Of a DNA stretch of 64,000 nt, positions 46,389 to 57,060 are shown piece by piece (within the stretch, counting starts at the first letter, position 1; each line of letters opens with the position of its first letter). Where the stretch lies: NCBI RefSeq assembly GCF_014851395.1, contig NW_024040041.1, positions 14,931,742-14,995,741 of the forward strand. The letters are read 5' to 3'. Source of the DNA: Micropterus salmoides. Lineage: Eukaryota; Chordata; Actinopteri; Centrarchiformes; Centrarchidae. The position numbers were made by a program, and so were the translations under genes. The notes below the pieces were generated by a model, which was not told the origin of the DNA, did not search any database, and worked only from the letters and a program-made list of their open reading frames with translations.

Positions 46389-49300
46389 GTATGTGATTTT
46401 TCAATTTACTAATGCCTCTGATTTCTTATCTATATGTCCTCCTCATTCGTCCTGCTTTTATCAATGAATGTAGAACAATATTTATTCCCTCACATTTTCC
46501 TTTGTCTGCCTGAAACACACAGCACAATCATCTTATCAATTCGCAGGCGAATGATACAGAATACTATCGCAATAAATGACTATAACTGCTTTTTCCTTCA
46601 CCTGTTCAGAGCCTCCTCCAAAAGTGACTTTGCTATCAGTGCCAAGTGAAGACACCCAGACCCTGGTGTGCACAATTGAGGGCGGTAATGGAACACTTGA
46701 CTCATTCAAGTGGAAAAAGAATGACGCAGAGTTGAACAACTACATTCAAAGTCCCATCCAAAGAACTGGAGGCTTATATTCAGCTGTCAGTGTCCTGAAG
46801 GTCAACAACGCTGAGTGGGACAGTAACGCTGTGTATACCTGTGAGGTGACTTACAGAGAAACACAATATAAAAAGAAGGCCTCAAAAGGTACAGTGCTAC
46901 AAAGGTTATCACTAAATAGTGAGATAAAGTATTTTATGCTGGATCTTGACATGAATTCCATGACACAGTTTTTCTAATTGTCCAAATGTTGAAAAATGGT
47001 TCGTACTACGTTGTTCTCTTTTATGTAGGTTCTTCCACAGTGACTCTGAACCAACCCAGTGCCAAAGGAATTTTTAACAACAAACAGGCAGAGTTGGAGT
47101 GTATCATTACTGGACAGGACAAGACCTTTTTAAATACAATTCAAGTCACTTGGCAAATTGATGGACTAGATGTGACCAGCAACATTAATGAATCACCTGT
47201 CAAGTCTGTAGGCGTTCAGCACAGCAAAACCAGCACGATGACTCGTAGTCTGTCTGAGTGGCAGAGAGTCAACAAAGTGCGCTGTTCTGCCATTAAAGAC
47301 GATATGACTCCAGTTATTCAGGATCTGACTGTCCACAAAGGAGGTATGTTACTGAGTGATGGAGACTGATTGGTAGAACAGTAATCTGTAGGTCTGGGGA
47401 GGCAGCAACACATAATCTTTTTATAGCAAAAATAAAAGCATATATATGAACCTTGTTGGCGTCTCTTTCAGATGGGAGTGAGCCAAAAGTGACAGTCTAT
47501 GCCCTCCCAGAGGAGGACATCAGCAAAGGAGCTGAGGTCTCTCTGGTGTGTCTGGTCTCTGGTCCTGTGATGCAGGATTACTACATCGCCTGGTCAGAAG
47601 GTTCTGGAAATAAGGCCGGCATCTATATGGATGGCATTAACTTCCCCCCACAGAAGACCCAACAAGGCTACTTGGTAACAAGTGTTTACACCACCACCAA
47701 GGAAAAGTGGGACAAGCACAACATGTTCTACTGCAACGTCTGGCCTGCTGGTAGAAGTGTGTCTGTGAAACCCAAAGGAGTGTCTAAGGCCCAGGGTAAC
47801 TCAATGGAATGTAGAAAATAGTATATTCAACTATAAATGTGGTATTTCGTGCTAACATGCTGCTCTGTCTCTGTGTGTGCTCTCTGCCATGGGAACCTGT
47901 GCACTCTGTGACGTCATCATTTTATGTAGCTCCTGTCACAGTGACACTGAACCAACCCAGTGCCAAAGGAATTTTTAACAACAAACAGGCAGAGTTGGAG
48001 TGTGTCATTACTGGACAGGACGAGACCATTGTAAATGAAATTCAAGTCACTTGGCAAATTGATGGACAAAATGTGACCAACAACATTGCTGAATCAACAT
48101 CGTCCAGCGGCGTTCAGCACAGCAAAACCAGCATGATAACTCGTAGTCTGTCTGAGTGGCAGAGAGTCAACAAAGTGCGCTGTTCTGCTATTAGAGACGA
48201 TATGACTCCAGTTATTCAGGATCTGACTGTCCACAAAGGAGGTATGTTACTGAGTGATGGAGACGGATTGGTAGATTTGCAATATGTAAATCTGGGGAAG
48301 CAGGGACACGTGTCATAATAGCAAACATTAAGCACATATATGAACCTTGTTGGTGTCTCTTTCAGATGGGAGTGAGCCAAACGTGACAGTCCATGTCCTC
48401 CCAGAGGAGGACATCAGCAACGGAGCAGAGGTCTCTCTGGTGTGTCTGGTCTCTGGTCCTGTGCTGCAGGATTACTACATCGCCTGGTCAGAGGGAACTG
48501 AAAATAAGGCCGGCATCTATATGGATGGCATCAACTTCCCCCCACAGAAGATCCAACAAGGCTACTTAGTTACAAGTATTTACACCACCACCAAGGAAAA
48601 GTGGGACAAGCACAACATGTTCTACTGCAACGTCTGGCCTGCTGGTAGAAGTGTGTCTGTGAAACCCAAAGGAGTGTCTAAGGCCCAGGGTAACTCTATT
48701 GAATGTGATAAATAGTAGATTCAACTATAAATGTGATATTTTGTGCTAACATGCTGCTCTTTCTCTGTGTGTGCTCTCTGCCATGGGAACCTGTGCACTC
48801 TGTGACGTCATCATTTTATGTAGCTCCTGTCACAGTGACACTGAACCAACCCAGTGCCAAAGGAATTTTTAACAACAAACAGGCAGAGTTGGAGTGTATC
48901 ATTACTGGACAGGACAAGACCTTTTTAAATACAATTCAAATCACTTGGCAAATTGATGGACTAGATGTGACCAGCAACATTAATGAATCACCTGTCAAGT
49001 CTGTAGGCGTTCAGCACAGCAAAACCAGCACGATGACTCGTAGTCTGTCTGAGTGGCAGAGAGTCAACAAAGTGCGCTGTTCTGCCATTAAAGACGATAT
49101 GACTCCAGTTATTCAGGATCTGACTGTCCACAAAGGAGGTATGTTACTGAGTGATGGAGACTGATTGGTAGAACAGTAATCTGTAGGTCTGGGGAGGCAG
49201 CAACACATAATCTGTTTATAGCAAAAATAAAAGCATATATATGAACCTTGTTGGCGTCTCTTTCAGATGGGAGTGAGCCAAAAGTGACAGTCTATGCCCT

Positions 49301-52300
49301 CCCAGAGGAGGACATCAGCAAAGGAGCTGAGGTCTCTCTGGTGTGTCTGGTCTCTGGTCCTGTGATGCAGGATTACTACATCGCCTGGTCAGAAGGTTCT
49401 GGAAATAAGGCCGGCATCTATATGGATGGCATTAACTTCCCCCCACAGAAGACCCAACAAGGCTACTTGGTAACAAGTGTTTACACCACCACCAAGGAAA
49501 AGTGGGACAAGCACAACATGTTCTACTGTAACGTCTGGCCTGCTGGTAGAAGTGTGTCTGTGAAACCCAAAGGAGTGTCTAAGGCCCAGGGTAACTCAAT
49601 TGAATGTAGAAAATAGTAGATTCAACTATAAATGTGATATTTTGTGCTAACATGCTGCTCTTTCTCTGTGTGTGCTCTCTGCCATGGGAACCTGTGCACT
49701 CTGTGACGTCATCATTTTATGTAGCTCCTGTCACAGTGACACTGAACCAACCCAGTGCCAAAGGAATTTTTAACAACAAACAGGCAGAGTTGGAGTGTAT
49801 CATTACTGGACAGGACGAGACCATTGTAAATGAAATTCAAGTCACTTGGCAAATTGATGGACAAGATGTGACCAACAACATTGCTGAATCAACATCGTCC
49901 AGCGGCGTTCAGCACAGCAAAACCAGCACGATAACTCGTAGTCTGTCTGAGTGGCAGAGAGTCAACAAAGTGCGCTGTTCTGCTATTAGAGACGATATGA
50001 CTCCAGTTATTCAGGATCTGACTGTCCACAAAGGAGGTATGTTACTGAGTGATGGAGACTGATTGGTAGATTTGCAATATGTAAATCTGGGGAAGCAGGG
50101 ACACGTGTCATAATAGCAAACATTAAGCACATATATGAACCTTGTTGGTGTCTCTTTCAGATGGGAGTGAGCCAAACATGACAGTCCATGTCCTCCCAGA
50201 GGAGGACATCAGCAACGGAGCAGAGGTCTCTCTGGTGTGTCTGGTCTCTGGTCCTGTGATGCAGGATTACTACATCGCCTGGTCAGAGGGAACTGAAAAT
50301 AAGGCCGGCATCTATATGGATGGCATCAACTTCCCCCCACAGAAGACCCAACAAGGCTACTTAGTTACAAGTATTTACACCACCACCAAGGAAAAGTGGG
50401 ACAAGCACAACATGTTCTACTGCAACGTCTGGCCTGCTGGTAGAAGTGTGTCTGTTAAACCCAAAGGAGTGTCTAAGGCCCAGGGTAACTCTATTGAATG
50501 TGATAAATAGTAGATTCAACTATAAATGTGATATTTTGTGCTAACATGCTGCTCTTTCTCTGTGTGTGCTCTCTGCCATGGGAACCTGTGCACTCTGTGA
50601 CGTCATCATTTTATGTAGCTCCTGTCACAGTGACACTGAACCAACCCAGTGCCAAAGGAATTTTTAACAACAAACAGGCAGAGTTGGAGTGTATCATTAC
50701 TGGACAGGACAAGACCTTTTTAAATACAATTCAAATCACTTGGCAAATTGATGGACTAGATGTGACCAACAACATTAATGAATCACCTGTCAAGTCTGTA
50801 GGCGTTCTGCACAGCAAAACCAGCACGATGACTCGTAGTCTGTCTGAGTGGCAGAGAGTCAACAAAGTGCGCTGTTCTGCCATTAAAGACGATATGACTC
50901 CAGTTATTCAAGATCTGACTGTCCACAAAGGAGGTATGTTACTGAGTGATGGAGACTGATTGGTAGAACAGTAATCTGTAGGTCTGGGGAGGCAGCAACA
51001 CATAATCTGTTTATAGCAAAAATAAAAGCATATATATGAACCTTGTTGGCGTCTCTTTCAGATGGGAGTGAGCCAAAAGTGACAGTCTATGCCCTCCCAG
51101 AGGAGGACATCAGCAAAGGAGCTGTGGTCTCTCTGGTGTGTCTGGTCTCTGGTCCTGTGATGCAGGATTACTACATCGCCTGGTCAGAAGGTTCTGGAAA
51201 TAAGGCCGGCATCTATATGGATGGCATCAACTTCCCCCCACAGAAGATCCAACAAGGCTACTTAGTTACAAGTGTTTACACCACCACCAAGGAAAAGTGG
51301 GACAAGCACAACATGTTCTACTGCAACGTCTGGCCTGCTGGTAGAAGTGTGTCTGTGAAACCCAAAGGAGTGTCTAAGGCCCAGGGTAACTCAATTGAAT
51401 GTGATAAATTGTAGATTCAACTATAAATGTGGTATTTCGTGCTAACATGCTGCTCTTTCTCTGTGTGTGCTCTCTGCCATGGGAACCTGTGCACTCTGTG
51501 ACGTCATCATTTTATGTAGCTCCTGTCACAGTGACACTGAACCAACCCAGTGCCAAAGAAATTTTCAGCAACAACAAAATAAAGTTGGAGTGTATCATTA
51601 CTGGACAGGACGAGACCATTGTAAATGAAATTCAAGTCACTTGGCAAATTGATGGACAAAATGTGACCAACAACATTAATGAATCAACTGTCAAGTCTGT
51701 AGGCGTTCAGCACAGCAAAACCAGCACGATGACTCGTAGTCTGTCTGAGTGGCAGAGAGTCAACAAAGTGAGCTGTTCTGCCATTAGAGACGATATGACT
51801 CCAGTTATTCAGGATCTGACTGTCCACAAAGGAGGTATGTTACTGAGTGATGGAGACTGATTGGTAGAACACTAATCTGTAAATCTGGGTAAGCAGGTAC
51901 ACGTGTCATAATAGCAAACAGAAAGTATATATATGAACCTTGTTGGTGTGTCTTTCAGATGGGAGTGAGCCAAATGTGACAGTCCATGCCCTCCCAGAGG
52001 AGGACATCAGCAAAGGAGCTGTGGTCTCTCTGGTGTGTCTGGTCTCTGGTCCTGTGCTGCAGGATTACTACATCGCCTGGTCAGAGGGCACTGAAAATAA
52101 AACTAGCAACTATAAGGATGGCATTAACTTCCCCCCACAGAAGACCCAACAAGGCTACTTGGTAACAAGTGTTTACACCACCACCAAGGAAAAGTGGGGC
52201 AACCACAGCATGTTCAACTGCATCGTCTGGCCTGCTGGTAGAAATAAGTCCATGGACCCCAAAGCAGTGTCTAAGGCCCATGGTGAATCACTTGAATGCA

Positions 52301-54056
52301 GAAAATAGTAGATCCAGCTTTAAATGTAGTATTTTGTGCTAACATGTTGCTCTGTCTCTGTGTGTACTCCACCGTGAATCTGTGCACTCTGTGATGTCAT
52401 CAGTCTTTGTGATTGTAAAAATAGTTGTCAACATGTTAATATAGTTTTGTTTGTCGTCATTTTGTGTTTCTGTCTTTGTCACATTGTCTAACAGCTTGAG
52501 AAGTGTGCTGACTGTTTCAAATAAATGTTGCATGGAGACACTTTTGTTACATGTTCATGAATGACTTCAGTTTTTTTAAAACACACTGACATATAAAGCA
52601 CATATACACAGTAGTGTACCGTATGTTCATATGGAGAAACGTCCACACATGATGTTATCAAAGAGTGAATAATGTTCAATTCTAGTTTATGAGCATTATA
52701 ATCATGAGAAAAAGGTAGATATCTTTTTCTCTCTTTAAAAGTGCTCATAAATGTGTTATCTTAATAAAAAAATTCTTTGTTAACACACACACTCACTCAC
52801 ACACACACCTCATCTAACCACCTATACCTTCCTCTTCTTAGATACTCCTTCAGAGTCAAAACAGAGTTGGGGTCTGAGCTGCATAGAGGATGCCATTGAA
52901 GAGGATGAGTTCAGCAGTCTGTGGTCCACAACCTCCTCCTTCATATTCCTCTTCATATCCTCTCTCTTCTATAGCATGATATTCAGCCTGGTCAAGGTAA
53001 ACATGCAGGGCATTTCTACATTTCACTTATACTCAGGACTAAAGACTGCATAAGATATAATACAGGATTTACATATGAAAAAAGTATACAGTTTGACAAA
53101 GTACGACAGAAGTTATAAAATAAAGCCCAGTCAAGTAAACAATAAAAATACCACATAAAGTGAGACACTTTGGACCAACTCATCTTTGCATAGTTTTACT
53201 GTGGGTGGGACAGTTTTTTTCTCGTCTTCACAGACAAGAATGTGCACAAGAAGAAGAAGAGATCAAAGTGATAGTGATTTTCTATCTGTGCTTGTTTGTG
53301 TAGTGCACATGATCCTGAAAAAAGAGACCCTGTTAATGCACATTAATACCTCTATTTAGCTTAATAAAATTAGACAGAAGACACAAAAAAGTAAGAAAAT
53401 TCAAACATGTAATATATTCTCAGCAATATCTGTAAAGTCACAATATTATTTTACTAAATTGCTGGCAATAACAACGACAACCTTTGTTTCAGTAAAAAAA
53501 GGTTTGTTGTGTAGGTGATTTTGATGACCACAACTGCATAGTAAAGTGGTGTGAAATGCATCACACTTTCAGTTCTGTTCTGAACAGAGTTTATTGGCAC
53601 AGCCAGCCAGTACAAGTGAAAGTGATCAACATTTAGCAGCAGCAGAGTGAAGAGCGTCTCCAACCAAAGACGATGTGCTGTTTTTTGTTTTAAATGCTCC
53701 ACTGCACAGACACTATTTACAGTATCATCTTTAAGAAACAAATCACAGGTAGTTACAGTGTCTTCGAGTCTGAATTAAACCTTTTTATGCCAGTTCTTGA
53801 AAAATGTTATTAAAATGAACCAATCATCCAACCACAAATATAATTATTATAGAACACCTGCTGCAGATCTGTTGGCCACAACTATCTACTGTATTGAAGA
53901 CACACAGATCATTTCAATATCAATTCTCGAGCTGGGTGAAACTCCAGATTGAAGTGATCAATCAAATCCTACCACTGTTTAACAATCTGTATTTGACAAG
54001 TGAATATAATATATTGTTTTAATTGTTTGATTTTTTTTCAGATGAAGACAAGATAA
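46098..54056 (+). CDS. IgT constant gene Cτ2 with six CH3-CH4 pairs (whole gene)
   Basis: Exon order is CH1, CH2, then six tandem CH3-CH4 pairs (47029-52308), TM1 and TM2. Every exon is open, keeps both intradomain cysteines and the core tryptophan, and starts and ends in phase 1 when each CH4 uses its internal donor. Any number of pairs therefore stays in frame. Only after the sixth CH4 is there the standard 3' UTR with AATAAA (52520), so the simplest mature product has 14 C domains, about 1,470 constant residues when secreted. Shorter forms by exon skipping are possible. D2 and J2 lie upstream. Whether full-length chains are made cannot be told from DNA. Confidence 0.88.
46610..46888 (+). 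CDS. Cτ2 CH2 exon
   Basis: KPPPKVTLLSVPSEDTQ, cysteines in LVCTIEG and YTCEVTY, tryptophan in FKWKKND. It is one codon shorter than in Cτ1. Single copy, unlike CH3 and CH4. Confidence 0.92.
47029..47343 (+). CDS. Cτ2 CH3 copy 1 (A type)
   Basis: Begins GSSTVTLNQPSAKGIF after 'ttatgtag'. This first copy keeps the normal CH2-CH3 intron, whereas later copies start APVTV. A-type markers: DKTFLNTIQ, LDVTSNINES and VKSVGVQ. Cysteines in LECIITG and VRCSAIK. Confidence 0.92.
47472..47821 (+). CDS. Cτ2 CH4 copy 1 (A type)
   Basis: Markers KVTVYALPEED, GPVMQDYY, EGSGNKAG. Internal donor CAGG|GTAACT after 47795; reading past it gives tail GNSMECRK and a stop. The tail methionine is unique to this copy. 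Confidence 0.92.
47930..48241 (+). CDS. Cτ2 CH3 copy 2 (B type)
   Basis: APVTVTLNQPSAKGIF with B markers DETIVNEIQ, QNVTNNIAES (NVT sequon) and SSSGVQ. One codon shorter than A type. LECVITG and VRCSAIRDD carry the cysteines. Confidence 0.92.
48366..48715 (+). CDS. Cτ2 CH4 copy 2 (B type)
   Basis: NVTVHVLPEEDISNG (an NVT sequon), GPVLQDYY, EGTENKAG. Donor after 48689; read-through tail GNSIECDK then stop. Confidence 0.92.
48824..49138 (+). CDS. Cτ2 CH3 copy 3 (A type)
   Basis: APVTV start, then A-type DKTFLNTIQITW and LDVTSNINES. Begins exactly 1795 bases after copy 1. Confidence 0.92.
49267..49616 (+). CDS. Cτ2 CH4 copy 3 (A type)
   Basis: KVTVYALPEED, EGSGNKAG; donor after 49590; tail GNSIECRK. 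Apart from the tail residue it encodes the same protein as copy 1. Confidence 0.92.
49725..50036 (+). CDS. Cτ2 CH3 copy 4 (B type)
   Basis: DETIVNEIQ, QDVTNNIAES (the NVT sequon of copy 2 is lost by N to D), SSSGVQ. 1795 bases after copy 2. Confidence 0.92.
50161..50510 (+). CDS. Cτ2 CH4 copy 4 (B type)
   Basis: NMTVHVLPEEDISNG (sequon kept as NMT), GPVMQDYY (an A-type residue), EGTENKAG; donor after 50484; tail GNSIECDK. Confidence 0.92.
50619..50933 (+). CDS. Cτ2 CH3 copy 5 (A type)
   Basis: DKTFLNTIQITW, LDVTNNINES, with a private change VGVLHSK (others VGVQHSK). 1795 bases after copy 3. Confidence 0.92.
51062..51414 (+). CDS. Cτ2 CH4 copy 5 (A type)
   Basis: KVTVYALPEEDISKGAVV, EGSGNKAG; donor after 51385. 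Read-through tail is GNSIECDKL because the usual TAG is TTG, moving the stop one codon. A mixed A/B tail suggests exchange between copies. Confidence 0.92.
51520..51834 (+). CDS. Cτ2 CH3 copy 6 (distinct)
   Basis: AKEIFSNNKIKLEC replaces AKGIFNNKQAELEC, then DETIVNEIQ, QNVTNNINES and VKSVGVQ, a mixture of B and A markers. VSCSAIRDD replaces VRCSAIRDD; both cysteines are kept. Confidence 0.92.
51959..52308 (+). CDS. Cτ2 CH4 copy 6, terminal
   Basis: NVTVHALPEED, ENKTSNYKDG (NKT sequon), FNCIVWPAGRNKSMDPK. Donor CATG|GTGAAT after 52282 leads to TM1; the secretory tail is GESLECRK. Its second half resembles Cτ3 CH4, not copies 1-5. It is the only CH4 of this gene followed by a full 3' UTR. Confidence 0.93.
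52520..52525 (+). terminator. Secretory poly(A) signal of Cτ2
   Basis: AATAAA about 210 bases after the CH4 copy 6 stop, in the same conserved block as in Cτ1 and Cτ3. No such block follows CH4 copies 1-5. Confidence 0.8.
52842..52996 (+). CDS. Cτ2 TM1 exon
   Basis: DTPSESKQSWGL, acidic SCIEDAIEEDEFSSLW, then the same span as Cτ1. Acceptor 'cttcttag', donor aag|gtaaac. The near-identity of this exon in all three genes implies constraint or recent conversion. Confidence 0.93.
54042..54056 (+). CDS. Cτ2 TM2 exon
   Basis: After 'ttttttttcag': Met-Lys-Thr-Arg-stop, giving the tail LVKMKTR. Confidence 0.85.
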   Translation: MKTR

Positions 54057-54609
54057 AGGATGAGATGGAGGCTCAGCATAGACAACTAGAGGTCTTCATT
54101 TGTAATTTGTCTTTTTTATCTAGTTTTAAAAACTTGTACATTATTGATAATCTCTTGTACAGTTGCTAAATGAAGTAGACATCATATATAATAATAGCCT
54201 ATATATTAAAAATAGTTCTCTGTAGAAAAATAAAAAATAAAACTGCAATTCTTTGTTTATGTGAATAAATTTGGTTTGTTGCCACATTATGATACAGAAG
54301 TTATTGATAAACTTTCTTGAATTGAATTAAAATGTGTTAGTGAAGTGTAGTACGAACTTGTAATTGATATGTAAATAACACTTTGTCCTGTAGTAGAATT
54401 AGTTATATTCTGTATGTGGTTTTTGCATTTTGTTATTTTAATATAAATCTTTGTTTTCCATTTGGGCATCTTGCTTTAATCAGTAATTCAACAAACAATA
54501 TTTTTTTTTATTAAACGACAAGATTTTGCCTGACAAAAACGGTAAAAGAAGTATGAATGTGAGAGATAGTGTGCTTGTGAGGATTTTGTTCTGAAAATCT
54601 AAAATTCTA

Positions 54610-54794
54610 AAAAAACACCACATCAAGTTAACATACTGTAAACTGCTGTTATCAGTGAAGCTCTGAAGGTTTTTCAATTTCCTGGCGTTTCTGAACATAT
54701 TATCTTTAGAGAGTCACTTCCCCCTCTCTCTGCACCTCAGGGACCGCACCTGTTGCAGTGAAACTTTGTAGAAACTGTCAGAGCTACAAATAAA
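54610..54794 (+). promoter_or_regulatory. Conserved block ending in AATAAA after Cτ2 TM2
   Basis: Counterpart of 28442-28620, with AATAAA at 54789-54794; candidate membrane-form poly(A) site about 0.7 kb after the TM2 stop. Confidence 0.45.
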
Positions 54795-54959
54795 CTTGAG
54801 AAACTCCTCTTTCACTCTTTATTTGTATGTATGTATCCAGGCGTGAAGTGACTAATATGACAAGATCTCACAGACAAAGGAAACACCAAAACTCTTCAGT
54901 AAAGTGTCATCATATGCATTTTTCACAAATGTGAAATACCATGATGAAGCACCATCCCT

Positions 54960-55383
54960 GTATCAAAACTCTCCATGGGCAGACAAGGACTGGCTATGAC
55001 AATTATCCCAGTAAAGTCCATTTACAGCAAGAAATGACAGGGAAGGAAAGATGTGGTCTGATGTTACCACCTATCTTCCATAAAATGACCATAAATGTAT
55101 CACAATGCCGTAAAGGTGTGCTCTGCTTCACTAATTGTTGCTTCTTGTTTAGTTTTAATCAAGCAGATGATATTAAATATTGTAGTGGTAATGTTGATAA
55201 CCAAGTTACTCAATATGAAACAGGTGAGAACATTTTTGAATGTACAAACTTATATGGACACTTCTTGATTAGTAAACATTCATTTTAGTTTCACTGAACA
55301 AAGAATGAGATTCAATCTCGATTTCACAGTTCTTTTTTTCATGTGCCAAATTAATTTATGTGTTTTTTAAAATGTTTTAACAG
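54960..55383. other. Junction between units 2 and 3, nothing recognised
   Basis: Homology with the unit 1 and unit 3 downstream flank ends at 'gtgaaataccatgatgaagca'. The following DNA shows one longer open frame (54941-55288) with no family signature and no leader-type exon for the V relic downstream. Confidence 0.35.
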
Positions 55384-55640
55384 GTGTTGATGGTTAGACT
55401 CTGATCCAGTGGTTAAAAAGCCTGGGGGTTTCACACAGAAGGACCTGCACAGCCTCTGGATTCATATTCAGCAGTTTGGATATGAGCTAAATCTGACAGG
55501 CTCCTGGAAAAGTAGAGTGGGTCACTTACATAAGCACCGCTAGTTCTTCTATAACTCCCATTCAGTCACCATCTCCAGAGATGACTCCGGCAGTAAGCTC
55601 TATCTATATTCTAAAAACTGAGGATACTGTGCCAGAGAGG
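55384..55640 (+). pseudogene. VH pseudogene, further family
   Basis: After a good acceptor 'gttttaacag', V-like pieces are legible in several frames: GVDG, 'gatccagtggttaaaaagcc' (FR1), 'tggaaaagtagagtgggtca' (FR2, cf. KGLEWVT), 'gtcaccatctccagagatga' (FR3) and a GCCAGAGAG end. Many indels and stops; no leader and no RSS. The 3' flank resembles that of the VH at 2015. Confidence 0.8.
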
Positions 55641-55699
55641 CCGTAGGAGGTCATACGATAACTACTTCCCTAATTACCACCACCGCTGGGAGCATTCAC

Positions 55700-56470
55700 T
55701 TCCTACCACTTTTTTGCAAAACTGCTGATTACTCTGTATTTGCACGGTGAAATTGTGTCCCCATGCCTTGATTAGTACATGCATTGAGAATAAAAAAATA
55801 TATAAATATATATAAATCTGCACAAAATCCTTAAATTAATTAATAAATTAATAAGTAAATACTGTAAATGAATTAGTTATTTTTTTATTTATTCTTAATT
55901 GTGTAACGCATGATTCAGGGTCTTAACATAAATATAGTGATGACCCAAGACCAATTTCCTTCAGCTGCCTTTTTTATCAGGTACTATTGATATGATTATT
56001 ATTTTAAAAAACCTACAGTAATCATCCTCACTGGGTTGATTACAGCCATCTGACAGGATTAAGAATTGAAAGATACATATTCTCATGAATGAACATGCAG
56101 AACTTCATCAAGTGCAGACCATCGTGCAGACTCATAAAACTGGTAAATAAAAAATATAAAAAAATTATTAAGGTTGAGAGGACTAAACAGTACTACACAT
56201 GGACATACACTCATACCAAAACATATCACCACTCAGATAAATAGTGTAGTATGTGTTACAAAACCATCCATCCAGCCACTGAATGCTCAGCATTTTCACA
56301 GCTTCTTTTCCCTGTTTATTGTCACGTTGGTGCTGGAGTGTATCCCAGCATGCAGTACCCGAAAGGCAGGGACACGTCCTGACAGGTTAACAGTGTATCA
56401 GCTTCAAACACAATCAAACACCATCTTTCTATATTTTAAGGATTCACAAGCAAGTTACAATATATTGAAA
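55700..56470 (+). repeat. Third copy of the V-A flank block
   Basis: Diverged but colinear with 2545-3610 and 37680-37960 ('gtgtccccatgccttgatta', 'acgttggtgctggagt'). Non-coding. Confidence 0.55.
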
Positions 56471-57060
56471 TAGACAATAATCGTAGTACTTTCTTTCAAG
56501 AAGGGAAAGCAGACATGGGTGTTTTTAATACTGATCCCAGCAATGGCCTTTCATGGAACGCACATGGAAGTGATGGCAATGAGGAAACACTAACACACTA
56601 TTTTTTCCCTCACCCTGTCAACACACATGCAATTTAGGTAAAAAAGCTGTTCTAACTTTTTCAAGTTCTCTTGTGTGTCAGCGTATTTTGTCTGTATACC
56701 TACACGTGTGTATCGATGAGTTTTGTTCAATGTGCACCCTGTGACCATGAAAGTGACAAGAAGTTTGGACGATCGACAGAATCCTGATAGGAGTCTGTTA
56801 CCAAATCTGTTCCTCTCTTCTGGCCATAAAATCAATAAAATATGTATCACAATGCTCAGTAGTGCTGTGTGCCATTAATATATATGGATCATATGTTGGT
56901 TATCTGTTTGTTACAGGCTGTGTCAGCCCTGAAACCTCAATTAAAGTAAAGCAAATGTTAAAAAAAAATAGCATCTGAGTAAATAAGAGTAAGTATTTTC
57001 AGCACTGTGAGGAGGAGTCATTACAAATCTTGAGTTCTGATCAGACTGCTTTTCTTTCTG

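Noticed and set aside
47431..51026. AATAAA in the CH3-CH4 introns of A-type pairs (47431, 49226, 51021) as real poly(A) sites
   Set aside because: The same AATAAA is in the corresponding AT-rich intron of Cτ1 and Cτ3. It lacks the conserved downstream context of the secretory signal and would truncate the protein in an intron. Possible but unsupported.
47029..52308. Assembly duplication artefact as the explanation for the array
   Set aside because: Considered seriously, but copies carry private changes (SMEC in copy 1, VGVLHSK in copy 5, QDVT and NMT in copy 4, TTG stop shift in copy 5, distinct copy 6). All splice sites and frames are kept. Long reads are still needed to fix the copy number.
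47029..52308. CRISPR array or satellite
   Set aside because: The ~900-bp periodicity is made of protein-coding Ig exons with introns in a vertebrate locus.
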